Below the pieces are notes generated by a model. The model was not told the DNA's origin. It saw only the letters and a list, made by a program, of their open reading frames with translations, and made no database searches. A DNA stretch of 64,000 bases, taken from assembly GCF_000745235.1 (NCBI RefSeq), contig NZ_JQNL01000001.1, positions 2,480,001 through 2,544,000 of the forward strand. Reading direction: 5' to 3'. Below, piece after piece: positions 8,781-17,294 of this stretch (position 1 is its first letter; every line of letters begins with the position of its first letter). The stretch is from Luteibacter mycovicinus (GTDB lineage Bacteria; Pseudomonadota; Gammaproteobacteria; Xanthomonadales; Rhodanobacteraceae). The position numbers and the translations under genes are program-made.

Positions 8781-8982
8781 CCCGTGATAGTAGGCGAAAT
8801 TTCGGCAGGAGACGTGACACGAAATTGCGCGATTTGGGACGTTCCGCTGCCGACCGTTCCTTCGATTTGCTGAATCTGGTTCCGAGTCGATCCTGGTTGT
8901 GTCCTAGGAATCTCACCGGTCTGAAACGAAGTCCATTTTGAATCATTCACTTAGTTGAGTGCGACTTGCGATGGCCACCAAC
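8781..8982 (-). promoter_or_regulatory. Upstream region of the borosin/diguanylate cyclase transcription unit
   Basis: This 202-base gap separates the esterase stop from the methyltransferase start on the same strand and is the only sizeable non-coding stretch upstream of the four-gene unit, so a promoter is expected here. It contains a perfect 10-bp palindrome, CGAAATTTCG, at 8795-8804, 14 bases upstream of the start codon, which could be an operator. I could not identify a convincing -35/-10 pair, and no clear terminator for the esterase gene is visible. Confidence 0.3.
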
Positions 8983-9987
8983 CTACGACGCCAGATCGCC
9001 CTCCTGGGATGGAGCCCAGCGGTCGCCCACAAACCGCGCAACCTCCCCAGCCAGCTCCCGGTCCTCCGGCGCCCCCATGAATCCCCCATGGGGCATAGCC
9101 TCGAACACATGCAACTCCACAGGCACGTTGGCACGGCGCAACAGTCGATGCATACGCACCGCGTTCGACAGGAACAGATCGCGCGTCCCGCTCTGCAGAA
9201 ATACCGGAGGGAATCCCTGGCCGAAATCACCGAACAGTGGCGACAGGTAAGGATGAGTCAGGTCGGCGCCGCCGGCATACAGCAGGTTGTTCGGCATCAG
9301 CGACCCGGTCAGCATCACGTCGACAAGGCGATTGACCTCGAAGCTGTCACCCGACTCGGTGAGATCCAGCTCGGGCGACAGGAGTACGACGCCAGCCGGC
9401 AGCGGCAATCCTTCGTCTCGCGCCCGGAGCACGGTGGCGGCGGCGAGGTTGCCGCCCGTCGAGCGTCCGCCGATAACGATGTTGTGGGGCGCGTATTGCT
9501 CCAGTACATGGCGATAGATCGCCATGCAGTCGTCCAGCGCGGCAGGACAGGGATGCTCCGGAGGCATGCGGTAGTCCACTCCGTAGCAGCGCACACGGTG
9601 CAAGACGGCCTGCATCTGCGCGCCGACGCGGCACGCCTCTCCGCCACCGAATACCAGGGCGCCGCCGTGCAGGTCGATATAGGCACGCTCGGCGGAAGCC
9701 ATGTCTTCCGGTGTGGCCACATGTACGGTGGCATCGCCGACGGTACGGGTCTCTACGCTGGCCTTGAGCGTGCCGGCGAGACCTTTCATGCCCGCCGCAT
9801 ATTGCCGGTCGGCGGCCGCCTTGACCTGCATCCAGGCGTCGCGATCCTCAGGCGCTGGCATCACGTGCAGCGAATTCACCGGCACGCCCTGTGCGTCGAC
9901 CAGCCGCCGCAGCGCGGCCTGGGCCTCTTCGCTGATGGACCGGGGGAAAGGCACCACCCGCTCGGGGATTTTTACGCCGTCGGTCAT
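8983..9987 (-). CDS. HSL-family alpha/beta hydrolase (esterase/lipase)
   Basis: A 334-residue predicted serine esterase of the hormone-sensitive lipase family. The oxyanion-hole motif HGG is in DLHGGALVFGGG, the nucleophile Ser in IGGRSTGGN, an acidic triad residue in SGTRDLFLSN, and the catalytic His is probably in FEAMPHGGFMG. No signal peptide is seen, so it is probably cytoplasmic. The start at 9987 is preferred over an upstream in-frame ATG because GGAG lies 8 bases before it. It is divergent from DNA polymerase II, with 49 bases between the starts. The natural substrate is unknown; short-chain acyl esters are typical of the family. Confidence 0.85.
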   Translation of the reverse strand: MTDGVKIPERVVPFPRSISEEAQAALRRLVDAQGVPVNSLHVMPAPEDRDAWMQVKAAADRQYAAGMKGLAGTLKASVETRTVGDATVHVATPEDMASAERAYIDLHGGALVFGGGEACRVGAQMQAVLHRVRCYGVDYRMPPEHPCPAALDDCMAIYRHVLEQYAPHNIVIGGRSTGGNLAAATVLRARDEGLPLPAGVVLLSPELDLTESGDSFEVNRLVDVMLTGSLMPNNLLYAGGADLTHPYLSPLFGDFGQGFPPVFLQSGTRDLFLSNAVRMHRLLRRANVPVELHVFEAMPHGGFMGAPEDRELAGEVARFVGDRWAPSQEGDLAS

Positions 9988-10036
9988 GCACCGACTCCGT
10001 TTCCGAAACCGCAAATGCTACCGCTACACTATTCCG

Positions 10037-12409
10037 GTGACCACGCCCCTCCAGAACGGCTACATCCTCACCCGCAACTGGCGTGACACCAAGGACGGCA
10101 GCGAGGTCGAACTGTGGGTCGCCACCGAGGCCGGTGCGCGTCGCATCGTCATCACCGGGCAGCGAAGCGTCGCCTTCGCGGCAGCTTCGGCGCGCGATGC
10201 TATCGAGGCGGTCGTGCGCAACGATGCATCGGTGGAACTGACGCCCTTCCCGCTGAAAACCTTCGGCCAGGATCCCGTACTCGGCGTCTACGTCCGAGGC
10301 TACCGGACGATGCTCGCGCTGGAAAAGCAGCTCGCCGAGCGCGGTATCGCGCTGCACGAAGCGGATATCCGTCCGGACGATCGCTACCTGATGGAGCGCT
10401 TCATCACCGCGGCGGTGACGATCGAGGCGGAAGACGGCGAGGCGGCGACGCTCGTCAATCCGCGTCTTCGCCCCGGCGACACATACCGTCCCACGTTGAA
10501 ATGGGTGTCGCTGGATATCGAGACCAGCGCCGAAGGCGAGGTCTACTCCATCGCGCTGGAAGGCTGCGGCCAGCGGCAGGTCTACATGCTCGGCCGTCCG
10601 CAGGACGGCGATGCCGCGCCCGATGATTTCGACCTGGTGTATGTCGATGACCGGTCGCAGCTCATCACCGCACTGAACAACTGGTTCCGACACTACGACC
10701 CCGACGTCATCATCGGATGGAACCTGATCCAGTTCGACCTGCGCCTGCTGCAGACATGTGCGGACCGCTCCGGACTCGTACTGACGCTCGGCAGGGGTGG
10801 CACCCCGATCGACTGGCGTGACCATCGCAGGCGCGACAACTACGTCTTCGCATCCATTCCCGGACGTGTTCCCATCGATGGCATCGAAGCCTTGCGGTCG
10901 GGTTCGTGGAGCTTTGCCTCATTCAGCCTGGAAGCCGTGTCGCAGGAACTGCTCGGCGAGGGCAAGGACATCGACGATCCGTACAGTCGCATGGCGGAGA
11001 TCGAGCGCCGGTTCCATGAGGACAAGGTGGCACTGGCCCGCTACAACCTGCACGACTGCGAACTCGTCACGCGCATTTTTGAAAAGACCCGCCTGATGGA
11101 CTTCCTTCTCGAGCGCGCCAACGTCACCGGCCTGCAGGTGGATCGTTCGGGTGGCTCGATCGCCGCCTTCACCTATCTGTACCTGCCGCGCATGCACCGC
11201 GAGGGTTATGTCGCGCCGCGGATGGGCAGGCCCACCGGTGAGTCCTATCCGGGTGGCTTCGTGATGGACAGCCGTCCCGGCATCTACGACTCGATCCTGG
11301 TGCTGGACTATAAAAGTCTCTACCCGTCGATCATCCGGACGTTTCTGGTCGATCCCATCGGCCTCGTCGAGGGCATGTTGACGACCGACCCGACGGCCTC
11401 GATTCCCGGTCCGCTCGACACCCGCTTCTCGCGGACGACGCATTGTCTGCCGGGCCTGATCGCCCAGTTATGGACGGGTCGGGACAAGGCGAAGCGGGAT
11501 GGCAACACGCCGTTGTCGCAGGCATTCAAACTGCTGATGAATGCGTTCACCGGCGTGCTGGGTTCGCCGGACGCACGCTTCTTCGATCCCCGGTTGATAT
11601 CGGCGATCACGCTGCGTGGTCACGAAATCATGCGGCAGACGCGCGCATGGGTTGAAGCCGAAGGTTACGAGGCGATCTATGGTGACACCGATTCCATCTT
11701 CATCTGGCTGGGGCGCCGATACGGTGAAGCAGACGCACAAGCCATCGCCGATGGGCTGGTGTCACGCATCAATGCCGCGTGGGCCGCGAAGCTGAAAGCG
11801 GAGTTCGACATCGACTCGTTCCTCGAGATCGAGTTCGACACGCACTACCAGCGGTTTTTCATGCCGACCATCCGCAATAGCGAGATGGGGAGCAAGAAAC
11901 GGTACGCCGGGCTGGTCGTCGATGATGACGGCAAGGAGGAGCTCGTCTTCCGCGGTCTCGAAACCGTACGCAGCGACTGGACCCCGCTGGCGAAGCGTTT
12001 TCAGCAGGATCTGTTCCGCAGGATCTTCCGCGGCGAGCCGTACGACGATTTCATCAAGTCCTACGTTCGCGACATGCGGGAAGGACGTCTGGACGGTCAG
12101 CTCGTCTACCGCAAGCGTCTTCGCGGAAAACTCGATTCGTACGACCGCACCACGCCCCCGCAGGTTCGTGCGGCGCGCATGGCCGACGAGCACAATGCGC
12201 GGACAGGTCGGCAGCAGCAGTACCAGAACGGTGGCTGGATCCGTTACGTCATGACGCTCAACGGTCCCGAGCCGGTAGAATTGAGGCGCTCTTCCATCGA
12301 CTACGAGCACTACCTCGAGCATCAGCTGAGGCCGATCGCCGACGCGATCCTTCCGCAGGTAGGTGGCCGGTTCGACGTGCTGGTGTCGCAGCAGAGCGAG
12401 TTGTTTTAG
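10037..12409 (+). CDS. polB: DNA polymerase II (family B)
   Basis: A 790-residue family B DNA polymerase, close to the 783 residues of E. coli Pol II, which takes part in replication restart and translesion synthesis. The 3'-5' exonuclease motifs are SLDIETSAEG (about residue 158), NLIQFDLRLL and YNLHDCELV. The polymerase motifs are DYKSLYPSII (about 424), KLLMNAFTG and YGDTDSIF (about 548), then KKRYAG. The start is taken as GTG at 10037 because homologous sequence begins there; the frame continues open upstream but overlaps the divergent esterase. In E. coli the gene is SOS-controlled; I did not recognise a LexA box in the short divergent spacer. Confidence 0.95.
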   Translation: MTTPLQNGYILTRNWRDTKDGSEVELWVATEAGARRIVITGQRSVAFAAASARDAIEAVVRNDASVELTPFPLKTFGQDPVLGVYVRGYRTMLALEKQLAERGIALHEADIRPDDRYLMERFITAAVTIEAEDGEAATLVNPRLRPGDTYRPTLKWVSLDIETSAEGEVYSIALEGCGQRQVYMLGRPQDGDAAPDDFDLVYVDDRSQLITALNNWFRHYDPDVIIGWNLIQFDLRLLQTCADRSGLVLTLGRGGTPIDWRDHRRRDNYVFASIPGRVPIDGIEALRSGSWSFASFSLEAVSQELLGEGKDIDDPYSRMAEIERRFHEDKVALARYNLHDCELVTRIFEKTRLMDFLLERANVTGLQVDRSGGSIAAFTYLYLPRMHREGYVAPRMGRPTGESYPGGFVMDSRPGIYDSILVLDYKSLYPSIIRTFLVDPIGLVEGMLTTDPTASIPGPLDTRFSRTTHCLPGLIAQLWTGRDKAKRDGNTPLSQAFKLLMNAFTGVLGSPDARFFDPRLISAITLRGHEIMRQTRAWVEAEGYEAIYGDTDSIFIWLGRRYGEADAQAIADGLVSRINAAWAAKLKAEFDIDSFLEIEFDTHYQRFFMPTIRNSEMGSKKRYAGLVVDDDGKEELVFRGLETVRSDWTPLAKRFQQDLFRRIFRGEPYDDFIKSYVRDMREGRLDGQLVYRKRLRGKLDSYDRTTPPQVRAARMADEHNARTGRQQQYQNGGWIRYVMTLNGPEPVELRRSSIDYEHYLEHQLRPIADAILPQVGGRFDVLVSQQSELF

Positions 12410-12459
12410 CCGCCGGCCGCGCCGCTCGCCGGAAGGCGCGCTGAAAGGTTTCGTAACAT

Positions 12460-12476
12460 TATGTACTTAGTACATA
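12460..12476. promoter_or_regulatory. Perfect inverted repeat, probable TetR operator
   Basis: TATGTAC-TTA-GTACATA is a 7-bp perfect inverted repeat with a 3-bp centre, located 20 bases upstream of a tetR-family start codon. Its size and place fit an autoregulatory operator for that repressor. The AT-rich sequence also stands out from the high-GC surroundings. Confidence 0.65.
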
Positions 12477-12496
12477 TTTTGTGATATCCATATCCT

Positions 12497-13150
12497 ATGT
12501 CTACGTCCAATGATTCCGCGACCATGGACCTCCGCGCTCGCCGACGGCTCGTCATCCGGAACACCATTTCCCGCGTTGCCAACCGCCTTTTTCTCGAGCG
12601 GGGCTTCGACCACGTGACGGTGGAAGAGATCGCCGCCGGTGCCGAAGTCGGCCGCATGACGGTGTTCAATCACTTCCCGCGCAAGGAGGACATGTTTTTC
12701 GATCACGACGAACAGGCCCGTGAACTCCTTCGCACCATTCTCCGCGAGCGCGCTCCTGGCGTCAGCCCGGGCGAGGCGTTGCGGAGGCTCGCTCATCACC
12801 TGGTCGCCGAAGGCAGTCCGTATATCCGTTTTACGCCCGGCGGCCAGCGTTCGGTGGAGACGATCGAAGCCAGCGAGACCCTGAAGGCACGCGTGCGCGC
12901 CCTGCGCGACGAGGTCGCCCAGCTCATCGCGGTGGTCATGGCCGAGGGGGCCGGACGGGAGGCGGACGACGCCGACGCGCACCTGGCGGCGGATATGCTG
13001 CTGGCGACGTGGTCCGTCGCACTCGTCCAGTCACACCGCCGGTATCGTCGCGATCAGGATGCGGCGAGGGCGGCAGCCACCTTTCTCGCGCTGATCGATC
13101 AGGGCACGCTCGGTGTCAAGGCGGCCATGGCGGGAACGCCGTTCGGGTAG
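12497..13150 (+). CDS. TetR-family transcriptional regulator
   Basis: A 217-residue regulator with an N-terminal TetR helix-turn-helix (residues about 20-65, including VTVEEIAAGAEVGRMTVFNHFPRKED) and a variable ligand-binding C-terminal half. It probably represses its own gene through the 17-bp inverted repeat just upstream. Its other target is not evident: polB lies upstream on the same strand and a second tetR gene converges on it with 2 bases between stops. The ligand is unknown. Confidence 0.88.
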   Translation: MSTSNDSATMDLRARRRLVIRNTISRVANRLFLERGFDHVTVEEIAAGAEVGRMTVFNHFPRKEDMFFDHDEQARELLRTILRERAPGVSPGEALRRLAHHLVAEGSPYIRFTPGGQRSVETIEASETLKARVRALRDEVAQLIAVVMAEGAGREADDADAHLAADMLLATWSVALVQSHRRYRRDQDAARAAATFLALIDQGTLGVKAAMAGTPFG

Positions 13151-13152
13151 AG

Positions 13153-13734
13153 CTATCGCCCCGCCTCGGGCAACAGCAGCTTTCTGAGACCGTTGTCGAC
13201 GATATCCGCGAACACCTTCGGCTCGCCGTACGCGCGGGCCGTGAGCATCGCTCCGTATACGAGCGACATGAACGACTCGGCCTCCAGGCGAGCCGATCCC
13301 TGGAGCGTGAAGCGTCCCATCTGCGCGCCGCGGGTCAACAGCGTCTCGAGCCAGTTCGACAGGTCGCGGAAGTGCGCGCGTACGGCGTCGGCGAGATCGC
13401 CCGGCAGCGTCGGCAGCTCGGTGGCGAGCATGCCCGCCACGCAGAAGGGCGCCGATGCATCGGCGATGCACTTCTCCCAGTAACCGGTGTACATCGCCAG
13501 TTGTTCTTCCGGATCGAACGCCCCGGCGGCGAGCGACCGGGTCTGCTCGGCGATGATGCCGCGCGACCGCTCGACCACGGCTTTCGCCAGATCGGACTTG
13601 GACGGGAAATGGTGGTGGATGCTGGCCTTCTTCACCTGCACCTGTTCGGCCACGTCCGCGTAGCTGAAGCCGTTGTAGCCCCGCATCTGGATCAGCTGGC
13701 GCGCGGAATCGACGAGTTTCTGCTGCGTAGTCAT
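13153..13734 (-). CDS. TetR-family transcriptional regulator (AcrR/NemR-like)
   Basis: A 193-residue TetR regulator. The helix-turn-helix is in residues about 10-50 (FSYADVAEQVQVKKASIHHH), and the C-terminal part has the PFCVAGMLATELPTLP segment common in the AcrR-like group that senses electrophiles or drugs. It is divergent from a membrane-protein gene, and the 96-base spacer holds two perfect palindromes, so it probably represses both itself and the neighbour. The inducer is not known. Confidence 0.88.
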   Translation of the reverse strand: MTTQQKLVDSARQLIQMRGYNGFSYADVAEQVQVKKASIHHHFPSKSDLAKAVVERSRGIIAEQTRSLAAGAFDPEEQLAMYTGYWEKCIADASAPFCVAGMLATELPTLPGDLADAVRAHFRDLSNWLETLLTRGAQMGRFTLQGSARLEAESFMSLVYGAMLTARAYGEPKVFADIVDNGLRKLLLPEAGR

Positions 13735-13743
13735 CGGCTAAGT

Positions 13744-13757
13744 CTACCAGCTGGTAG
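13744..13757. promoter_or_regulatory. Perfect 14-bp palindrome, probable TetR operator
   Basis: CTACCAGCTGGTAG is fully self-complementary and lies 10 bases upstream of the tetR start codon. Plasmid and chromosomal NemR-like repressors commonly bind CTACCAG/CTGGTAG-type sites, so binding by the adjacent regulator is a reasonable inference. Confidence 0.6.
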
Positions 13758-13801
13758 GTAGCGCGCGCTGGTTTAGGCATGGCACATTGACGGTCAGCCA
13801 T

Positions 13802-13813
13802 CCTACTAGTAGG
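13802..13813. promoter_or_regulatory. Perfect 12-bp palindrome, probable second operator
   Basis: CCTACTAGTAGG is self-complementary, shares the CTAC/GTAG ends with the palindrome 58 bases away (centre to centre), and lies 17 bases upstream of the divergent membrane-protein gene. The pair suggests joint control of both genes by the TetR protein. Confidence 0.5.
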
Positions 13814-13830
13814 GTGGCGACTCTCCCGCC

Positions 13831-14382
13831 ATGGACTTCCCCGTGAATACGCTTCGCAATTTTTACTATCTCCGCGCCATCGTGGCTTTTGCCTGGGTCG
13901 CCATCGTTTTTGCCGCCGCCAAGGCGCCCCCCCTGGTCGCCGGCACTCTGCTGGTCATCTACCCGGCGTGGGACGCGATCGCGAATGTCATCGACGCGCG
14001 GCGCAGCGGCGGTCTCGCAGCCAATCCGGGCCAGCGGTTCAACGCGCTGACCAGCATCATCACGGCGGTCGCCATGGCCGTCGCCTTTACGTTGCGCGGC
14101 AACGAGGGTGGCGTGCTGGTCTTCGGTATGTGGGCACTGCTCGCCGGCCTGTTCCAGCTGGCCGTGGGCATCCGTCGCCGCAAGCTGGGCGGCCAGGCCT
14201 TCATGATGATCAGCGGCGCCCAGTCGGCACTCGCGGGCGTGCACTTCGTGTTCAAGGCCTTCGACAACGCGCCGTCCGTGGCGCAGATCGCTCCGTACGC
14301 CGCCTTCGGCGGTTTTTACTTCCTGCTGTCGGCGCTGTGGCTGACCTTCAGGAAATCGCCACGGTCGGTCACCGTCGCATAA
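13831..14382 (+). CDS. Small multi-spanning membrane protein (DUF308/HdeD-like)
   Basis: A 183-residue integral membrane protein with about five to six hydrophobic helices, for example AIVAFAWVAIVFAAAK, PLVAGTLLVIYPAWDAI, VLVFGMWALLAGLFQLAVGI and FGGFYFLLSALWLTF. The pattern resembles DUF308/HdeD-type proteins, though I cannot confirm the family without a profile search. It is divergent from a TetR gene with two palindromes between them, so it is probably the regulated target, perhaps a stress-response membrane protein. The molecular function is unknown. Confidence 0.7.
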   Translation: MDFPVNTLRNFYYLRAIVAFAWVAIVFAAAKAPPLVAGTLLVIYPAWDAIANVIDARRSGGLAANPGQRFNALTSIITAVAMAVAFTLRGNEGGVLVFGMWALLAGLFQLAVGIRRRKLGGQAFMMISGAQSALAGVHFVFKAFDNAPSVAQIAPYAAFGGFYFLLSALWLTFRKSPRSVTVA

Positions 14383-14400
14383 GGTGCAGGCGCGCGCTCG

Positions 14401-16827
14401 TCAGCGCGCGTCCCTCTGCTGGGATCGCCGTGAATCCTTTTCCTGCGCACCGTCGACAGCGAGACCTACCGCATGCGCCAGATCGGAACGCGTGAACGGT
14501 TTGGCGAGAATACCCGCGTCCCTGACCGTGTCTTCGTTCGCGGCGAGGTTTCGCGGGTAGCCCGACATGAAGAGCACCTTCAGTCCGCTCTTGATGCGCC
14601 GGGCCCGCTGCGCCAGTTCCCATCCCGACATGCCGGGCATCACCACGTCGGAGAGCAGCAGGTCCACGGTGACGTCGGGGCGTTCGAGAAGCCTGATGGC
14701 CGACTCGCCATCGTGAGCTTCCAGCACGCGATACCCGAGATCCCGCAGTACCTCGACGACATAGGCACGGACATCGTCGTTGTCCTCGGACACCAGGATG
14801 GTCGCCTCCCGCTTCTCGTTTTCACCGCTGCCGATGCCGCCATCGTGCGCCACCGGCAGCGCGCTCATGGAGCGCGGGAAAATCAGGGTGACGACGGTGC
14901 CGACACCGACTGTCGACTCGAGGAGCACCTGCCCGCCCGACTGCTGGACGAAGCCGTACACCATCGACAAGCCCAGCCCCGTCCCCTTGCCGACTTCCTT
15001 GGTCGTGAAGAACGGCTCGAACACGCGGGCCATGGTCTCGGCGGACATGCCTTCGCCCGTGTCCTTGACGCGCAACATGACGTATTGACCCGGATCGAGA
15101 CCGGGAAGACGGGCCGTATCGCCTTCGCCCAGGTGCGCGTTGCCAAGCTCGATGGTGAGCGCGCCGCCCGACGGCATCGCATCCCTCGCGTTGACCGCGA
15201 GATTCAGCAGTGACGCCTCGAACTGGGCCGGGTCGAGTTCCACGGACCACACCTCCGGCGCAACGATCTTCAGCTGGACGAGTTCGCCGAGCGCACGCCG
15301 CAGCATGTCGCCCATGCCGAGTACCTGGGCCCGGCAGTCGACGGGCTGAGCGATCAGCGGTTGCCTGCGAGCGAAGGCCAGCAGCCTCTGTGTGAGGCTT
15401 GCCGCGTTGGATACCCCCTTCAGCGCATTATCGAGCGCCCGCCCGGACTTCTCCGCCGAGTCCGGACGGTCGAGAAGCATCTTCACGACTTCGATGTTGC
15501 CCGTGATGATCGTCAGGATGTTGTTGAAGTCGTGAGCAATGCCACCGGTGAGCTGGCCGATGGCCTCGATCTTCTGAGCCTGCTGCAGTGCGCGCTCGGC
15601 CTCGCGGCGCGCGGTGGTTTCCACAGCCTCGGCCACCATGGCGGTAATCGCGCCCGCGGGGTCGCGTAGTGGACGGAAGGAGAACTCGAAACTGCGCAAG
15701 CCGGTCGCCAGTTGCAGCTCGAACTCCTGACGCGACGATCTACCGTCCGCGGCGCCGGCAATGGCCGTCTCCACGACGCTCGCCGATCCGGGTGTCGACG
15801 CGAACCAGGCGGACTCGCTCAGCCGCTGGCCGCGCACTTCGCGCTTTTCCAGCAGTACCGCGGCGAGCGAGGCGACATTCGCATCGATGATCGTGCCGTC
15901 GGGCGCAAGCAGGATCTGCAGCTGAAAGCTGGACTCGAAGATGGCCTCCAGCCGGCTCTCACTGCCCTGCAAGGCCACGGAGTGATCGATCACCTGGCGC
16001 TCGAGCGAGCCGTTGGTTTCCTTGAGCGCGAGCTCGGCACGCTTGAGCTCACTGATATCGCGCGCGAGCATGTAATAGCCGGCAATCGTGCCGTCGGATG
16101 CGATTTCGGCCACGCAGTCGATCTGTGCGTGCCGGGCGGCTTCACCAGCATGTCCGGGCAGCTCGATCTCGAAGGTGGTGCGTTCGCCTGCGATAGCGCG
16201 TACGAGGAACGGCTCGGCGCCGGCGAACCAGTCTCTTCCGAAGACGTCGCCGGCATGCATGCCGACCAGCCGGTCAGGCGCGAGGCCTACCCAGTGCCTG
16301 TGCGCGTCATTGGCGAACAGATAGCGATGTCCGGCATCGAGGTGTCCGATCAGGGCGGGCAGCGCATCCGCGATCGACTGCAGGCGTTCCTGGCTCAGTC
16401 GCAGATTTTCCTCTGCGAGGCGAAGCTTGTTCAGCTCTTCGTTTTCGCGAAGACCGCGCAGGATGGCATCGGGCAATCGCTGGAGCCGTTGCTTCACCAC
16501 GTAGTCGCGGGCGCCGCGTTTCAGTGCCTGGACCGCGAGTTCCTCGGTCAGGGTGCCGGACACAAAGATGAAGGGCAGCTCGGGCGCGTGTTCGCGCGCC
16601 AGCACGAGCGCGCTGTCTCCATCGAAGCCGGGCAACAGGTGATCCGAGAGGATGACATCGAAACGACGTTCGAACAGCGCCGCAAGGAACGTGTCGCGCG
16701 TCCACACCCTGTGGATGGCGACGCTGAGCCTGGCAAGGTGCAGCTGGGCCGTGATCAGTTCCGCATCGAGCGCGCTGTCTTCCAGCAGCAGGATACGTAT
16801 CGGCGTGCCGGGTACCGCTTCGATCAT
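14401..16827 (-). CDS. Hybrid sensor histidine kinase (REC-PAS-PAS-HisKA-HATPase-REC)
   Basis: An 808-residue cytoplasmic hybrid kinase. The N-terminal receiver (about 10-125) has phospho-acceptor Asp62 in VILSDHLLPG. Two PAS domains follow (about 165-285 and 290-410). The HisKA His is in GQLTGGIAHDFNN, and the ATPase domain has ARDAMPSGG, VKDTGEGMS and GKGTGLGLSMVYGFV. The C-terminal receiver has LLLSDVVMPGMSG. No membrane helix is seen. The start overlaps the stop of the response-regulator gene by 4 bases, which puts it third in the phytochrome operon. It probably receives or relays phosphoryl groups from the light-sensing kinase, which is inferred from context. Confidence 0.92.
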   Translation of the reverse strand: MIEAVPGTPIRILLLEDSALDAELITAQLHLARLSVAIHRVWTRDTFLAALFERRFDVILSDHLLPGFDGDSALVLAREHAPELPFIFVSGTLTEELAVQALKRGARDYVVKQRLQRLPDAILRGLRENEELNKLRLAEENLRLSQERLQSIADALPALIGHLDAGHRYLFANDAHRHWVGLAPDRLVGMHAGDVFGRDWFAGAEPFLVRAIAGERTTFEIELPGHAGEAARHAQIDCVAEIASDGTIAGYYMLARDISELKRAELALKETNGSLERQVIDHSVALQGSESRLEAIFESSFQLQILLAPDGTIIDANVASLAAVLLEKREVRGQRLSESAWFASTPGSASVVETAIAGAADGRSSRQEFELQLATGLRSFEFSFRPLRDPAGAITAMVAEAVETTARREAERALQQAQKIEAIGQLTGGIAHDFNNILTIITGNIEVVKMLLDRPDSAEKSGRALDNALKGVSNAASLTQRLLAFARRQPLIAQPVDCRAQVLGMGDMLRRALGELVQLKIVAPEVWSVELDPAQFEASLLNLAVNARDAMPSGGALTIELGNAHLGEGDTARLPGLDPGQYVMLRVKDTGEGMSAETMARVFEPFFTTKEVGKGTGLGLSMVYGFVQQSGGQVLLESTVGVGTVVTLIFPRSMSALPVAHDGGIGSGENEKREATILVSEDNDDVRAYVVEVLRDLGYRVLEAHDGESAIRLLERPDVTVDLLLSDVVMPGMSGWELAQRARRIKSGLKVLFMSGYPRNLAANEDTVRDAGILAKPFTRSDLAHAVGLAVDGAQEKDSRRSQQRDAR

Positions 16828-17294
16828 GCGTCGCGGCTCGAGGGGAGAATGGGACGGATGGGCGGCGGCGGCTGGTTGGTGATGCCCCAGAACATGCCGA
16901 GTCCCTGAATGGCCTCGAAGAATTCCTTGAAGTCCACCGGCTTTACGACGAAAGCGTTTACGCCCAGCTTGTAGCTGGCCACCAGGTCCTGTTCCTCGCG
17001 GGACGAGGTAAGCATCACGATCGGCGTGCTGCTCAGCTTGGGATCGCGACGCACCTCCTCAAGGACTTCCAGGCCGGTGAGCTTGGGCAGCTTCAGATCG
17101 AGAAGAACGACGACGGGACCGCCGTGGGTGGCGTCCACATACTTGCCTTCGCTGCGGAGGTATTCGAGCGCTTCGACACCGTCGCGCACATGAGTGACTT
17201 CGTTGAGCAGCTGGCAGCGGGACAAGGCGGCCAGGGTGAGCTCCGCGTCCTTGGGGCTGTCTTCAACGAGAAGAATGGGTCTGAGATCCCTCAC
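16824..17294 (-). CDS. Single-domain response regulator of the phytochrome operon (Rcp1-like)
   Basis: A 156-residue receiver-only protein without an output domain. It has acidic residues in LLVEDSPKDAE, the phospho-acceptor Asp in VVLLDLKLPKLTGLEVL, Thr in IVMLTSSREEQD and Lys in FVVKPVDFKEF, and it ends with GMFWGITNQP as in Rcp1-type regulators paired with phytochromes. The start is GTG at 17294, overlapping the phytochrome stop as GTGA; the frame extends further upstream but lies within the phytochrome gene. It is probably the phosphoryl acceptor of the phytochrome kinase, acting through protein contacts or a phosphorelay. Confidence 0.9.
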   Translation of the reverse strand: MRDLRPILLVEDSPKDAELTLAALSRCQLLNEVTHVRDGVEALEYLRSEGKYVDATHGGPVVVLLDLKLPKLTGLEVLEEVRRDPKLSSTPIVMLTSSREEQDLVASYKLGVNAFVVKPVDFKEFFEAIQGLGMFWGITNQPPPPIRPILPSSRDA

